From Diplonema papillatum (Eukaryota; Euglenozoa; Diplonemea; Diplonemida; Diplonemidae), in the NCBI GenBank assembly GCA_030068145.1, contig JAPJBO010001113.1:1-64000 (forward strand): 64,000 nt of DNA, written 5' to 3'. Position numbers and translations under genes: made by a program. Below are positions 9,451-20,686 of the stretch, one piece after another (the stretch's first letter is position 1; each line of letters opens with the position of its first letter). Under the pieces are notes generated by a model. It ran no database searches. It saw only the letters and a program-made list of their open reading frames with translations, and had not been told where the DNA came from.

Positions 9451-10261
9451 AGATTAGAATTTGAGGTGAGAGCGTTCCTGCGAAAAGGTTGACAATCACG
9501 GCAAAAAACGTACGAAGCTGTTGGTGTACACCTACCATTTGCCCACGATTTCAGTTTATTTGGTCTGGTTCGTCAATGAAGCCCCGTCTTGAGCAGGCAC
9601 AGCATCGAAAACGCAGTTTCAGTGCTGCCCACGGGTTCGGCGTGCACTGTTAGCCACCATGTGGGTGCCTGCCCTGCCGCCCAAGAGTAGCGCTGCCGTT
9701 ACTGCACCCTAAGATGGCCCCTGAGGAGCGTAGCCTGCCAATGGAAGCGACGAGCTTAAAGCACTGACCTACGCCCTTAGATGGCCCTTGAGGTAGGTCA
9801 GTTTGTTGAACGCTTACGTCCGCCACTCAACCCAGATCTACCTGTGTTTCGTGTGTGCTACAGCGCATTTGATCTTTCGCAGCTGGCAGTCTCCTCAAGC
9901 ATTTCCTAGAAACAGCAGGTACTTATACAAAAAAGAGGTAGTCCCCTGCGTGAGCCGCGACAGCAAACACTTGCAGGTTCTCGAGGCGCAAATGCTTTTC
10001 GACGAGCGGAACGGAAGGTCTACATGTAGTGGAACAAATGCTCGAGACGTGAAACGCGAATCTATGCGCTTACGCCGCAGTGACCCATGCCGATAGCGAC
10101 AGCGGGAGACTTTGAGCAGTACAAGAAAAAGGGGGAAGCAAAGCCAGCACAGCACAGAGGAGTTTCTGCTCTTCGTATTTTCTGACGAGAACTGCCTAGA
10201 AGAAAGGGAAAAGTAAGAACACGTCTTTGTAACTGATAGCACTAGCCACGGTTGTGATACG
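9451..10261. other. No gene seen; holds one dispersed-repeat copy
   Basis: No convincing coding sequence is present. The notable content is the dispersed repeat at 9805-9930. Confidence 0.4.
9805..9930 (+). repeat. Dispersed ~125-bp repeat, copy 1
   Basis: A segment beginning GAACGCTTA and containing CTGTGTTTCGTGTG and CATTTCCTA recurs in the same orientation at about 38075-38200 with scattered differences. Element type unknown. Confidence 0.55.
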
Positions 10262-10405
10262 AATCGTTTATTGTATTTTATTGTACAGATTTTCGTATAT
10301 TATTGTATACAATACTGTACAATAATACAATAATTTACAATAATTTACAATAATGTACAAGAATGTACAATAATTTACAATAATATACAATACATTATTG
10401 TACGA
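10262..10405. repeat. AT-rich tandem repeat (ACAATAATTT-like)
   Basis: Tandem degenerate units of ACAATAATTT and ACAATAATGT run for about 140 bp. No coding potential. Confidence 0.7.
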
Positions 10406-10794
10406 CTGCAGTCCCAGCGATGCTGATGCTCCAGCAGCAATCAGGCACTCTTCTGATATCCTAGAAATGACGGGAACTGCCTCCCTTTTCTGCAAATAGA
10501 ACACATGGCCCACGGTAATGAGGCCAAACTCCTGCAGAAGGGAAGAAACTCCACGAAAAGGTCAACGAGCAAACTGGACCGCAACAAGAAACTGCCCAGT
10601 GCAGTTAAACAACTGCGAGATCGAGAAAGGATTGAGCAGAAGAGCAAACTCGAAAAAGGCTTTCCCAGTTTTTAGAGTTAAAGTTTTTATTATTTACCAA
10701 AAATGCACGTACTCCATAACCTCTTTTAGGCGCATCAGAGATGTATATTCCGTTGCGGGAAGCTTCTGACAGCTATCTTGCTGCGCTCAATTGC

Positions 10795-12030
10795 CGCAAT
10801 TGTATGACTCGCAAATTCGCATGCTTTGAAGGTTTCCGCAAGACGAGCTTTTCCAATCAACCAAACACACGGTCATTGTTGACCAACCGATTCGGGAAAC
10901 AATCATCATCAAAGACTGCCTGTGTCGGCCGTGTGTTGAGCACGTTTCCGAGGGACACCACGAGGAGGTGCAGGTCCGATTCTTGTCCCTCGTGTAAAGA
11001 AATGTGTAGTTTACGATTATTATTCTTTTACTTGTTTGTTGTCGACAACATATTGTGGAACATGATAAGAGACCTTCTCCCTTTCAAAAGGGGGGGCTTG
11101 TACTTCCGAAGTTCCGACTGTCGAAATAACACTGTTCGCATGAGCTTCGAATTCCTGTGGGGGTTACTTTGGATGCATCGGTCCGAAATGCAAGAAAACG
11201 GGTACCCATAGCTCTCTCACAACCTCTTCAATGACTCGCAAATTCGCATACCCAGATTGTTTCCACACGAGACCCGCAGAACCACTCATCGAGAACCCGG
11301 AGGCCAGTCTTCTTCACTTCCTGGTCTTTAGGGGCAATCTTGTTCAAGGAACATCAAGAACGGCAATACGCGACCTTCTCCTGATGTCGAATTCGGGGGG
11401 GCTTGTTCCCCGAAGGTCCGACCCTTAAAGAATAATGTTTGTCTGAGCTTCGAATTCTTGCAAGGGCTTCTTTGGATGAGTCGGTCACAAACGGAAGAAA
11501 GCGGGTACCCATAGCTCTCCCAGAACCTCTTCGATGACCCACAAATTCGCACACCCTCATTGTTTGCGCACGAGACCCGCAAAACCACTCATTGAGCACC
11601 CCTGGGCCTCCCGAGGCCAGTCTCCTCCACTTCACGGTCTTTAGGGGCCATCTTGCTGAAGGAACGCCAAAAAATGCAATATGCGATGCCGAATTGAGTG
11701 GGGCGTTCCCCGAAGTTCCGACCCTCGAAAGAACGTCGTTTGTCTGAGCTTTGGATTCCTGTGAGGGCTTCTTTGGATGAATCGGTCAAAAACTCAAGAA
11801 AATGAGTACCCATAGCTCTGTCAGAACCTCTTGAATGACTCGCAAAATCGTTCCGCAAGAAGAGCTTTTCCAATCAACCTTCAAAAAGGGGGGCTTGTAC
11901 TTGCGAAGTTCCGACCGGCGAAAGAACACTGTTCACATGAGCTCCGAATTCCTGTGAGGGTTTCTTTGGATGAATCGGTCAAAAACTCGAGAAAACGGGT
12001 ACCCATAGCTCTCCCAGAACCTCTTCAATG
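10795..12030. repeat. Tandem array of ~300-bp units
   Basis: Four units start at an AATGACTCGCAAATTCGCAT-type sequence near 10803, 11230, 11532 and 11834. Each ends near GGGTACCCATAGCTCTC. Units 2 and 3 are about 302 bp and closely alike; unit 1 carries extra internal sequence and unit 4 is about 195 bp. Units 1 and 4 share a CAAGACGAGCTTTTCC-like variant that is absent from 2 and 3. Confidence 0.75.
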
Positions 12031-12299
12031 ACTCACAAGTGGGCATACCTTGGTTGGTTTCGTGCGAAACCTCGAAGACCAGCATTTAGGATCACCAAAT
12101 TCGTCCGACATCGTCGCCATTCATTGTGAACTTGTTCTTTGGTACTAATCTTTCCTGTTTTTGTTGCGTTTGTTGCTCTCTTTCGAGTCGGCCTCTTCAC
12201 AAAGAGGCCGTATCTAGAAGGAAGGCTACAAACACTGAGAATCAATCCAATCCACGAGGGGGCCCGCAGGGCAACCGAGTGCGGGTTTGTGGGCGGGTT

Positions 12300-12740
12300 T
12301 GCGGAGGGGGCCCACATTCGAAAGGCCTTCTCTTCAGAAAAGTTGGGACACATCAAGGCTTCGAAAGGTCAGTCCCTACAGAATAGTTGGCCAACATCAA
12401 GGCTTCGAAAGGCCAGTCCCTTCAGAAAAGGCAGCTGACATCAAGGCTCCGAAAGGCCTTCCTTTCAGAAAAGTTGGCCCATAGGAAAGTTGGCCAACAT
12501 CAAGGCTTCGAAAGGCCAGTCCTTCAGAAAAGTCGGCCGACATCAAGACTCCGAAAGGCCAGTCCCTATAGAATAGTTGGCCAACATCAAGGCTTCGAAA
12601 GGCCTTCCCTTCGGAAAAGTTGTCCCACATCAAGGCTTCGAAAGGCCAGTCCCTTCAGAAAAGGAACCCACACCAGGTCCTCTTAAGGCCAGTACCTTCT
12701 GAAAAGGCGTTGGAAGGCCAGACCCTTCAGGAAAGTCGAC
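12300..12740. repeat. Minisatellite of ~42-bp units
   Basis: About nine to ten units contain AAGGCTTCGAAAGGCC followed by AGTCCCTTCAGAAAAG and TTGGCCAACATC. Length variants occur. Open frames across it are by-products of the period. Confidence 0.75.
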
Positions 12741-12962
12741 TCGCAGCAAGTTCGTAAGTCCGTGTTGATTCACTCCCGTCAATTGCGACGCGGCTGAGGA
12801 AAAGGAACGAAGTAACGTACTAAGTTAAGAGAATTGGTTGCATATTACAGTGTACAGAAGGCGAGCAAGAAACTCAACTGTGAAAGCAGCTGGCAACAGG
12901 TGTGTGCAACCTGCGCACCGCATCAATTCATGACTGCAGAATGGCACGCCTGTAGGAGCCTT

Positions 12963-13484
12963 TCAGTTGACGTTGTTTTCGATCCGAATTTTCTCCTCTT
13001 CTTCTTTACTAAAATCATTTACAACACCAAAGACGTCTCGAACTTGATCGACTGACATGGTCTTCATCTTCTCCGCCATGATTGCGCACCCCAAATCGAG
13101 CAAGTCCTTTATGCCAAGGATGTTTGCCCCGGAAATCAAATCGATCACCATCTGCTTGTGGTTGTTCTGCTTTACAAAACGTCTGTCCCACTCGCTGAGG
13201 AGCTCGAGCAAATTCCGCTTCAGGGGCCTCTCGAGGTCGGGAGCTCGATGGTTGTGGTGAGCCTCCATGTAACTTATTATTTGGGCCAACACATCTCCAC
13301 GAACATTTGATACCGGCACTTCAGCTGGACCATCACCAATTTCTTCCAGAACCTGATGCAGTGTTTTGCTCATGGCGCAAGCTTCTTTTGTCGTTGTGTG
13401 ACGGGTTCCGTCACTAGCAATGAGAAGCACCTGTGACATATTCGGTAGTTGTTCCTCTGCCTGTTGAGAGAGGTTTGTGTCCAT
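12963..13484 (-). CDS. SKP1: SKP1-like SCF ubiquitin-ligase adaptor
   Basis: This 173-residue protein belongs to the SKP1 family, which links cullin-1 to F-box proteins in SCF E3 ubiquitin ligases. The N-terminal BTB/POZ half shows VLLIASDGTRHTTTKEACAM and an acidic link before PVSNVRGDVLAQIISYMEAH, the usual spacing. The C-terminal half carries the family hallmark, seen here as DLISGANILGIKDLLDLGC, then VFGVVNDFSKEEEEKIRIEN. The length is close to the usual ~160 residues. The ATG at 13482-13484 is the only sensible start. It is a single exon, 460 bp downstream of the importin gene on the same strand. The last residues lack the common WC-rich tail but the core is complete. Confidence 0.88.
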   Translation of the reverse strand: MDTNLSQQAEEQLPNMSQVLLIASDGTRHTTTKEACAMSKTLHQVLEEIGDGPAEVPVSNVRGDVLAQIISYMEAHHNHRAPDLERPLKRNLLELLSEWDRRFVKQNNHKQMVIDLISGANILGIKDLLDLGCAIMAEKMKTMSVDQVRDVFGVVNDFSKEEEEKIRIENNVN

Positions 13485-13629
13485 ACGCGCTTCGTGTTGA
13501 AGGAAGTCAGTAAGATCTTTAATGCGGGGATGATCTGTTCATGCATGTTCTGGATGTTTTCAAGTACGGTGTAGATTCTTTCGAAAGTTTAGAGTGCAAG
13601 TTCACTTTTTATTATATCTGAACAGATCT

Positions 13630-13682
13630 GGCCACGTGGTCCAGGCAAAAATATCGACCAGTATCGGGCAATTTCGGAGGAG
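13630..13682 (+). repeat. Probable solo end of the 5-bp-TSD TIR element group
   Basis: The sequence CCACGTGGTCCAGGC is followed by AAAAATATCG and CGGG-containing 10-bp steps. This resembles the left end of the element at 18443 (CCACCTGGTCCAGAC, then AAAAATATCGGGG arrays). No partner inverted end was found nearby, so it is a solo or decayed end between SKP1 and the importin gene. Confidence 0.4.
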
Positions 13683-13944
13683 GCTTTTGAACACAAGGCA
13701 ACAGCTAGAAATGTCCCGTTCTCACGTTGTTCAGTTCTGGCAAGAATCAAGAATGGCCAACCAGAACAGCCGCCTGTGCAGTCCCAATTTCAAGCTCCGC
13801 TCCGAGACCGAATCTACACCCCTGCGCTAGAGAGAACATAGGAAAAGAAAGGATGAAGCAAAGAACAGCAACTAGCGCCAATGACTCAATGACATGACCT
13901 TGGCTAGGGGAGGTAGAGGGGTGCAAATGGGAGACTTTGCAGAA

Positions 13945-16900
13945 TCAAGTGGAGATCTTGTTTACAATGCGTTTACATTGTGCATCTGTCAAGTACGTCT
14001 TCACCTGCATGAAATGCGCGTGGTGCGTTCTCAGGAACTGTGAAACCGAAGTCAAGATGTTCGGGTCTCCGATGATAGATCTGACAACATCCTTGCTGAT
14101 TACAAAGTCTTCGTCATCTTCCGAATCTTCACCATCCATCGACCCTTCGCTTTCGTCCACAGCTGCCTCCTCTCTCTCCTCATCTTCTTCGTCTGACTCG
14201 TCGTCCCCAATAATGCTGTCATCACGCTCAGACTGCGCAGCCAGGTATGTAGAAAAGGTTTTCGCCACAGCAACAACAACACCTAGCTCAGCTGGAACTT
14301 GGTGCTTTGAATGCTTCTTTTTTTCAACCTGTTTGGCTGTAACGGTGAACCCCTGAGCTCTAGGCGCCAGCGAAAGCAAACCTGCCAGCAGCAGCAGCTG
14401 TTCATGTGAAGCACCCCAAAAACTTTCACAGTGCTCCAACCACGCATTCAGAAGAGGTCCAAACCGCTTTGTTGGTGCTTGCAAGAGAAAAAATGCCATG
14501 TCCTCTGGCCTTTGGCACGCCAGTGCCGCTATCGGGAGCAGCATTTCTTGCACTATTGTTGCAGTTTGCGCCGTGGCAGCCCTGCAGAGCACCATGTCCA
14601 GCAAAGCAGCTAATTGAGCAACACTGAGTTGGTCCCCTGCAGAGCCTAGTACCTGAAAAATCAACTTACCCGTTTGGCTGAGGCTGTGCTCTGAGTTGGT
14701 GGGTTCTAGAGTGTGGCGTATGATTTCTAGAGCGACGGAAAGTGCAGCTGTCTGGCTCGACGAGAAGGGATCTTGCACCATGACGGTATTGAGCATAGAT
14801 CCGCTCCGCCGGAGAATGGTTCTCAAGCACATAGCTATCGAGCTCGTCGCAGTTTGCTTTCGGGTGAGCATCGCCATTGCAGGAAAGCTCATTTGAACAA
14901 GTCGCTCGAGCAGCGAAGGCGATGCTTTACGACCAATGTGGCACAGTATGGTCACAGCACTTGAGATCATTCCGGGCGGCATTCTGCTTTCATCTTCCTG
15001 CAGAACACCACAAATAAGCGGCACAACAATATGCAGTGAGCCTTCAGCTGACGGAACTCCTGCTAGAATCCCGAACAAGTCCGTGACGGCCTCCACAGTG
15101 AAGGGATCATTCTGATGCTTTTTCCAAAGAAGAATCGCATCTTGGGGCAGTGTGGACTCGTTTAGGGAAATATGACTTCGAATAATGAGGGTCAAGTCTT
15201 CAATGTAGGAGTTGAGAAGGTCCCCGGTGACGCGCTTTGAAGGGCCCATGTCACCAATTGTAGTAGAAGCCACAAGCAGTTTTCGCACTGACTCAACAAC
15301 AGACTCGGCAGCTTGTTCACAAACCGTTCGCGGTGCTTCTGAAGGGAAAGTCTGGTACAGAGGTAAAAAGCATTTGACGGCTTGGGCTCGCAATATGTGC
15401 GATGACGATTCGCTGCATACGCATTGGGTGCAGACTTGCAGCAACGCAGCAGGAACCTGGTTCGGACCGTCCAGCTTCTTACGGAATGTGTAGATAGTTT
15501 TCGACACCAACCAAAAAACTCTTCCGGATAAGAACACTTCGTTGTGTTGTAAGCTCTTCTGCAGAATCTTCAGCACCACGTCAAAGAGCTGGGCTGGCTG
15601 AAACCCGGCTTTGCCGAGTTCGCGGCTGTTGAGAAACAGTGTTTCGAGGACTAGTAATGTTGCCTCTGCGCTCTTCCAATTTTGGACTCCTGACAGATAC
15701 CCCTGCAGGTTTTCGGTGCAAACAGCCAGTAATGCGCCATGGCATTTTGCTAAGCCTTGCAGCTCTTCTATCACAGAGCAACTTGTCTCTCTGAGATTCC
15801 AGCAGGGTACTCCAGCTTCTTCGAACAATGTTTCGTTCTGAATATAGGTTCCCGGGTCGTCAGTGCATGCGTTGAGGTCTTCGTCAAGGTACCATACGCA
15901 TGTAATCAGCATAGCAAGCAGCTTTTTGATCTCGCCATCGTTCCGGAGCCCAAGTGTGTCTGTCAGTGCTTTCCTCCCTTTTTTCGACTTAAAAAAGTTG
16001 AGGAGCACCTCCAGGTGTCCGTGAGTGAGCGTCGCGGTGTCGAACAGGTCGCCCTCACTGGTGTAGCCTTCCGTTTCGTCGGTGCCTGTACCATTGAAAT
16101 TGGATACCAATTTAGCTGTCAAAGCCGCGAGCGAGTTACAGATGGCGGTTGCGAGCTGCGGCAGGCAAGTTTGAATGGTTGAAGGGTAGACGGCAAGGAC
16201 AATATTGAAAAACTTCAAGGCGGCTATTCCAAGGCTGGGTTGCGAGTGATCGGAGAAGAGTCGGATGCAGCCATCAGAGAGCGGCGGTAGGCATGATCTG
16301 AGTGTCGGGGGCATCTCTGAGGCTTTCGTTGAGACGAGTGTCGACGCCTGCACCATTCCATCGATTGTTGACAACGCATTCCGTCGGACACAGAACGCGA
16401 TTCCCCCGTCCGCAATCACAAGACAGATATCTGGAACTGCGTTCGTTGCGAAATGCGCAACCGAGTCGGGTGTAAGCTCTTCGCTCATGATCTTCAGGCA
16501 TTTTACCGTCGCTGCCAGAACAGGTGGGTTTCCCAAGTGGCTCTTCAGTACACCGGTCAGCTCCTGCACCAAAGAAGGCCATGCCTCCGGGAAATCAACC
16601 TTTGCAATTTCTCCCAAGGATACGCCAGCGATAGTAGTCAGCAGCGTGCTTCGGAGGAAAAACGCCTTCGGCAGCTCCTGGCGGACAGCTGCTTTGTCTT
16701 CGGCTGGTATTTCTTGTGTGTCGTGCGACCAGAACTCCTTGACAGCTCTCTTCAATTCCAAGCCGGCCATTTGCCTAGCGGGGAGAGGCACTGATTCGCA
16801 AAGCAGCACATTAACGAGGAACGGGGTGTACCCGCGAGCGTGCATTTGTTGTGTCAAGACCTGTTCCGCCTGCTTCAACTTCTGCTGCTCTTGCGACGTC

Positions 16901-16950
16901 GATGCGTTAATGAGGCATTGCAAAGCAACTCCTTCATTGAAAGCAGCCAT
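13945..16950 (-). CDS. Importin-9/Kap114-like nuclear transport receptor
   Basis: This 1,001-residue single-exon karyopherin-beta starts at the ATG at 16948-16950. The frame is open 14 codons further, but only from a non-ATG codon. The N-terminus resembles an importin-beta N domain: LKQAEQVLTQQM, then PLPARQMAGLELKRAVKEFW and GEIAKVDFPEAWPSLVQEL. HEAT-like helices follow throughout. Near the C-terminus is an acidic stretch (DDESDEEDEEREEAAVDESE) and then FLRTHHAHFMQVKTYLTDAQ, which suits importin-9/Kap114, a carrier of histones and other nuclear proteins. Human members are about 1,040 residues. Assignment to IPO9 rather than IPO7/8 is by overall resemblance only. Confidence 0.75.
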   Translation of the reverse strand: MAAFNEGVALQCLINASTSQEQQKLKQAEQVLTQQMHARGYTPFLVNVLLCESVPLPARQMAGLELKRAVKEFWSHDTQEIPAEDKAAVRQELPKAFFLRSTLLTTIAGVSLGEIAKVDFPEAWPSLVQELTGVLKSHLGNPPVLAATVKCLKIMSEELTPDSVAHFATNAVPDICLVIADGGIAFCVRRNALSTIDGMVQASTLVSTKASEMPPTLRSCLPPLSDGCIRLFSDHSQPSLGIAALKFFNIVLAVYPSTIQTCLPQLATAICNSLAALTAKLVSNFNGTGTDETEGYTSEGDLFDTATLTHGHLEVLLNFFKSKKGRKALTDTLGLRNDGEIKKLLAMLITCVWYLDEDLNACTDDPGTYIQNETLFEEAGVPCWNLRETSCSVIEELQGLAKCHGALLAVCTENLQGYLSGVQNWKSAEATLLVLETLFLNSRELGKAGFQPAQLFDVVLKILQKSLQHNEVFLSGRVFWLVSKTIYTFRKKLDGPNQVPAALLQVCTQCVCSESSSHILRAQAVKCFLPLYQTFPSEAPRTVCEQAAESVVESVRKLLVASTTIGDMGPSKRVTGDLLNSYIEDLTLIIRSHISLNESTLPQDAILLWKKHQNDPFTVEAVTDLFGILAGVPSAEGSLHIVVPLICGVLQEDESRMPPGMISSAVTILCHIGRKASPSLLERLVQMSFPAMAMLTRKQTATSSIAMCLRTILRRSGSMLNTVMVQDPFSSSQTAALSVALEIIRHTLEPTNSEHSLSQTGKLIFQVLGSAGDQLSVAQLAALLDMVLCRAATAQTATIVQEMLLPIAALACQRPEDMAFFLLQAPTKRFGPLLNAWLEHCESFWGASHEQLLLLAGLLSLAPRAQGFTVTAKQVEKKKHSKHQVPAELGVVVAVAKTFSTYLAAQSERDDSIIGDDESDEEDEEREEAAVDESEGSMDGEDSEDDEDFVISKDVVRSIIGDPNILTSVSQFLRTHHAHFMQVKTYLTDAQCKRIVNKIST

Positions 16951-18437
16951 TCTCCCCGACTTTCCTTTCGCTGCTTGAGTGTGTGTCGTCAAGAGTCATG
17001 GTGTTGCAGAAAAGGCAAACAGGGACTGTCTGTGAGCCGATGAAGCTGTCAATCATAATTTGATTCATGTTAAAGACTTGTTTGCCTCCTGCGGCCCCAA
17101 GTCTGATGGTGACTTAAAGCTGAAAAACACGCTGCTGCCTTGCCGAATTGAAGTTCCAAAAAGGGTCTAAATGACAGAGCTTCATCAGACACAGCGGAAT
17201 AGCGGGCGAAAAACGCAATGGGGCAAGACAGGAGAAGGAGAAATATCCACCACCAGCTTTTTCCAGCTGTGTCAGCATCTTGCTGCTATAACACCACGAA
17301 CGGTTAGGCAATCATCACCGTCGGTTGAAAGCCCGATTCGGGTGTGCTCATCCGAACCAGTTTTGTATGCTGCAGTTTCGACCATCAATGTTCAGAGTAG
17401 GAGCCCAGCGGAACTGAAACTGGCGGCCGTTCACCCAACTGGACCGGGGCTATTCCGCAACGCTGAAGTGTTCTTCTGGTGCGATCGAATCGACTCCCTG
17501 CAAATCTCGAGCTGGGTGACCTCTCAAGATTAGAGTTCCCACATCAAGTAAACACCTGCAGGGATGCAGGCAGTCAGAACACTCTCTATCTGCAATGTTC
17601 GAGCGGCTACTGCCACCCGATGTGAAGCTAAAGCCAAACCGTCACGGATCAAACACTCGGCCAAGAAGAAGCCGGAAACCTGTGTCACAAAGCCGTTTTG
17701 AAGATAGAACTCGTATCGCTATACTTCATCACTTTGCTCACGAACTAGCACCAATACGCCTTTTCACGCGGAAACTGTCTTCTTCAAAGAAAATCCTATG
17801 AGCTCGTGAGCTCGCAGAAGGCAAGAGAGCCAACGGTTCTGGTGCGACTGGCAGCGGTGCCTGCAGGTTCGTTTTGTTTGCGGATGAGTGACCGGAGTGT
17901 GCACACACGAGGCACAAAGGTGGCTTGCCAGAGTCGTACTGTTCCCCACCAACACCTCCACCACGAAGCAGAAGCTCTGACAGGCACCGACTAGGTTGGA
18001 TTTACCACACTTGAGCAACTACCGCATTAGAGTGTCCGGACATTAGGTCACAAGGATGGCAACACGGAATAGGCGTGTGTTTGTTCGCCTGCTAGTGAGT
18101 GAATATGATCGCTAGGCCCCAAACACGCTGTGAGCGTTCTCTTTCGACATTAGGTGACACGAAAGGCGTGTCCCCGCTTTTTTCGTGGTAGCAATGAAAC
18201 TGTGATACTGTTTGCGTGCTTTTTATGTCTGCTGTACAGTGCATACGATTGGCTTGTATTGTTTTCGCTGTTTGTTGCTGTTCTGGTCGAGCAGCATTAG
18301 GCCGATGCCGCCTGCACCTAAAAGGGCAGCGAACCCTTTCACCTTTCCGGAAGACATTGTTTTGATACTTGTATTGTTCTAGTCCTTCGAGTAATGTGAA
18401 ACTCAATGTCCTTCCCTGTTTCGAATCTGACATACGC
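16951..18437. other. No gene seen
   Basis: About 1.5 kb upstream of the importin start. Short frames on both strands show no family resemblance. It probably contains the importin promoter and 5' UTR. Confidence 0.4.
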
Positions 18438-18442
18438 ATAAT
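18438..18442. repeat. 5-bp TSD (ATAAT), left
   Basis: ATAAT directly precedes the left TIR and recurs directly after the right TIR at 19924-19928. Confidence 0.6.
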
Positions 18443-19923
18443 CCACCTGGTCCAGACAAAAATATCGGGGAGTATCGGGGAGTTTCGGGGAATTTCGGGG
18501 AGTTTCGGGGTATTTCCTTTGTGGCGACCACTTTCCTTGCAGCCGGCCTTGGCGAAGGCGGGGAGGGGGCTACGCTATTATAGCCCTACCTTGCGCAAAG
18601 CGGTCCCGTGTTTGGCTACGCCTCGAAGACGAAGATAGAGGCTGAGAAGGAAGGACAGAGTCACAGACTGGGAGGTACAGGTTGACACGGTTTGACACAG
18701 GTAGCGACAGGATCCGCGGCAAGGGGACCAGAGGTCGTGCGGGCGAAGAGAGGTAGCACGAAGAGGTCACGAAAGAGAGCAGATGCAGAGTATCGCACTG
18801 GCTCTTTGCATGCTAACCCTAACCAGGACCAGGGGCAGTTACGGCCGAAGACGGCAATTCGGGCGAGGAGTAAGGTTGATAACCAAAATGAAAGGCACGA
18901 TGGCCATCCTGAAAGCAGGGTTGCAGGATGATGCTTGGCCGAGGATAAGGTTGCTGTGGCGACTGGAACAGAGAGATAACGCAAGATAGAGAGTCCTCCT
19001 TATGGGGTGGTCACGCCTTCGCAGTCACAGGACCTGCATACGGTCGTCAACTGACCTTTCCCGAGACGAATTGGAATGCGGGTGCCATCTTTCCGGAGAT
19101 TTCCGGTTCCTCCCGTACTCTACAACTTTTCACATAAGTGAATGTGGACTCCGAAGTGGACACTCCTTTCAACCGGGTGCACGAATTCAGAATTCCGGGA
19201 TGGGTTGACTCACTGTTTCCGATACGGCTTCCAATCATCGAAGGCTAAACTCGGGTGCAGGAGCGGTGCTCGTCGTTCGGGACCAGATGGGGGACGACTG
19301 GGTCTGCCCGGTTTACACGTGACTGCTGCAGCGTGGTCAGAAGTGGGAAGGTCATCGGGAGATGGCGGGCGCGAATACTGCTTGGAATTGAAGCGTTTGA
19401 CATAAGGATGGCAAATTCGTGGTACCGAAGGTTGCAACCGCAAACAGGAGTCAGATGATGGTTGAATCTGCGCTCATGCACAAGACGCGTCCTGTTCCAG
19501 ACTCCTCCCTGTGCCCAAGGACTCGAAGGCAGGTCTTGCAGGGTTTCCAGCAACTGCTGGTTCGCCTTGAGGCCCTCCGAATTCGCAGGCTGCAGGGTAT
19601 GCCTCAACAACTGCCTAGGAGTCCAAGCTACAGTTGGTAGATGCATCCGAGTTCTCTCGCACGGTGTTAAGAAAGGCCCTGCGAGCTGTCGAGGTGGCCA
19701 AGGAAGAGGATCGGAGGAGGAGGAACACGGACGGCTCAAGAGAGCCGCGTCCGAAGCACACTAGCACACCTACCTGCACACCGCACCCACTTGCCCGCCC
19801 ATCCACCAAGCGGCAGCCCCACTTTTTCCCACAAAAATCGGGCTGAGTATCGGGGAGTTTCGGGGAGTTTCGTGGAAGTGTCGGGGAGTTTCGGGGAACT
19901 TACCAGGAGCCCGGACCAGGTGG
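18443..19923. mobile_element. Non-autonomous TIR element with 10-bp subterminal arrays
   Basis: The ends are perfect 11-bp inverted repeats, CCACCTGGTCC (18443-18453) and GGACCAGGTGG (19913-19923), flanked by the direct repeat ATAAT. Just inside each end is a tandem array of a 10-bp unit (GAGTTTCGGG-like; 18462-18510 and 19835-19897). Both arrays read the same way on the plus strand rather than being inverted. The 1,481-bp element shows no convincing ORF. The same plan (short TIR containing GGTCCA, 5-bp TSD, same-direction 10-bp arrays) is seen in the coding element at 42845-45811, so the two probably belong to one group. Confidence 0.65.
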
Positions 19924-19928
19924 ATAAT
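19924..19928. repeat. 5-bp TSD (ATAAT), right
   Basis: Pairs with 18438-18442. Confidence 0.6.
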
Positions 19929-20686
19929 GACAAACACCGCAAAAGATCCCCCAGCAAACACATCACACTGAATCTGCTTTGTTAAACCCGTGACTTTTTT
20001 GAATTTCAGGCGACCCGCACCCACGAGGCAGCATCACTGTCACCGCCGAAATATCCCGAGCATCGGTAGATGGGGCAAACAACTGTTCTGCGGTTGACCG
20101 ATGAGTAGAAGTGCAGCTACAACTAGGAGGTACACTCATGTCACTTGTCTGTTCTTGCTCAGGGGGCATCTACCCCAGAGGCCGTGTGAGTTGAATTCTG
20201 AGGCCTCCGGAGAAAGGCCGTCCGAGTCGCAAACCCGGCACCTGATTTCCCTTTCTTTTTCGAGGCCCTGTATTCCAGCGGCAGGCTTGTTTTGGGCGGC
20301 CTGCGCATCCAGAGGGTCCAATTCAAACGCCACGCTCAGGGCAACAACGTTGGCCGAAAACGCCGGCACTTTCGGGAAGAACTAACATCTCTTGTGACTA
20401 CCGTCATGAATAAACAAAGGATCTCGAAGACACAATATTGCTATGCTTGTGTTCGTATTCACTCTTTTGAAGCTAGGGAAAAGAATGCAAACGAAAGTCT
20501 TCTTCGTTGAATCAGCTGGCTCAATGGCAGCAAGCAGGGCGGGTATGTGACTAATCTGTCGGATGGCAGCACGTGCTAGGCTGATGCTGCCGGCTCACAT
20601 TTAAGGTTGCGGATTGCTGGCAAGTGATCGAACGCATCGCAAAATAATGAGAATCATGCAAGCTGTTGAACAAGGTGTCGAGCCGT
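19929..20686. other. No gene seen
   Basis: No coding sequence recognised. It includes the 3' flank of the HAD-family gene. Confidence 0.4.

Noticed and set aside
10664..10690. Fifth copy of the intron-end repeat
   Set aside because: Only the first ~18 bases (TTTTTAGAGTTAAAG) match; too short to separate from chance.
18812..18828. Telomere-like CTAACCCTAACC
   Set aside because: Only two units, inside a transposable element; no array.
19245..19739. 164-codon minus-strand frame
   Set aside because: It lies inside the non-coding TIR element and has no family resemblance or coding-like composition.
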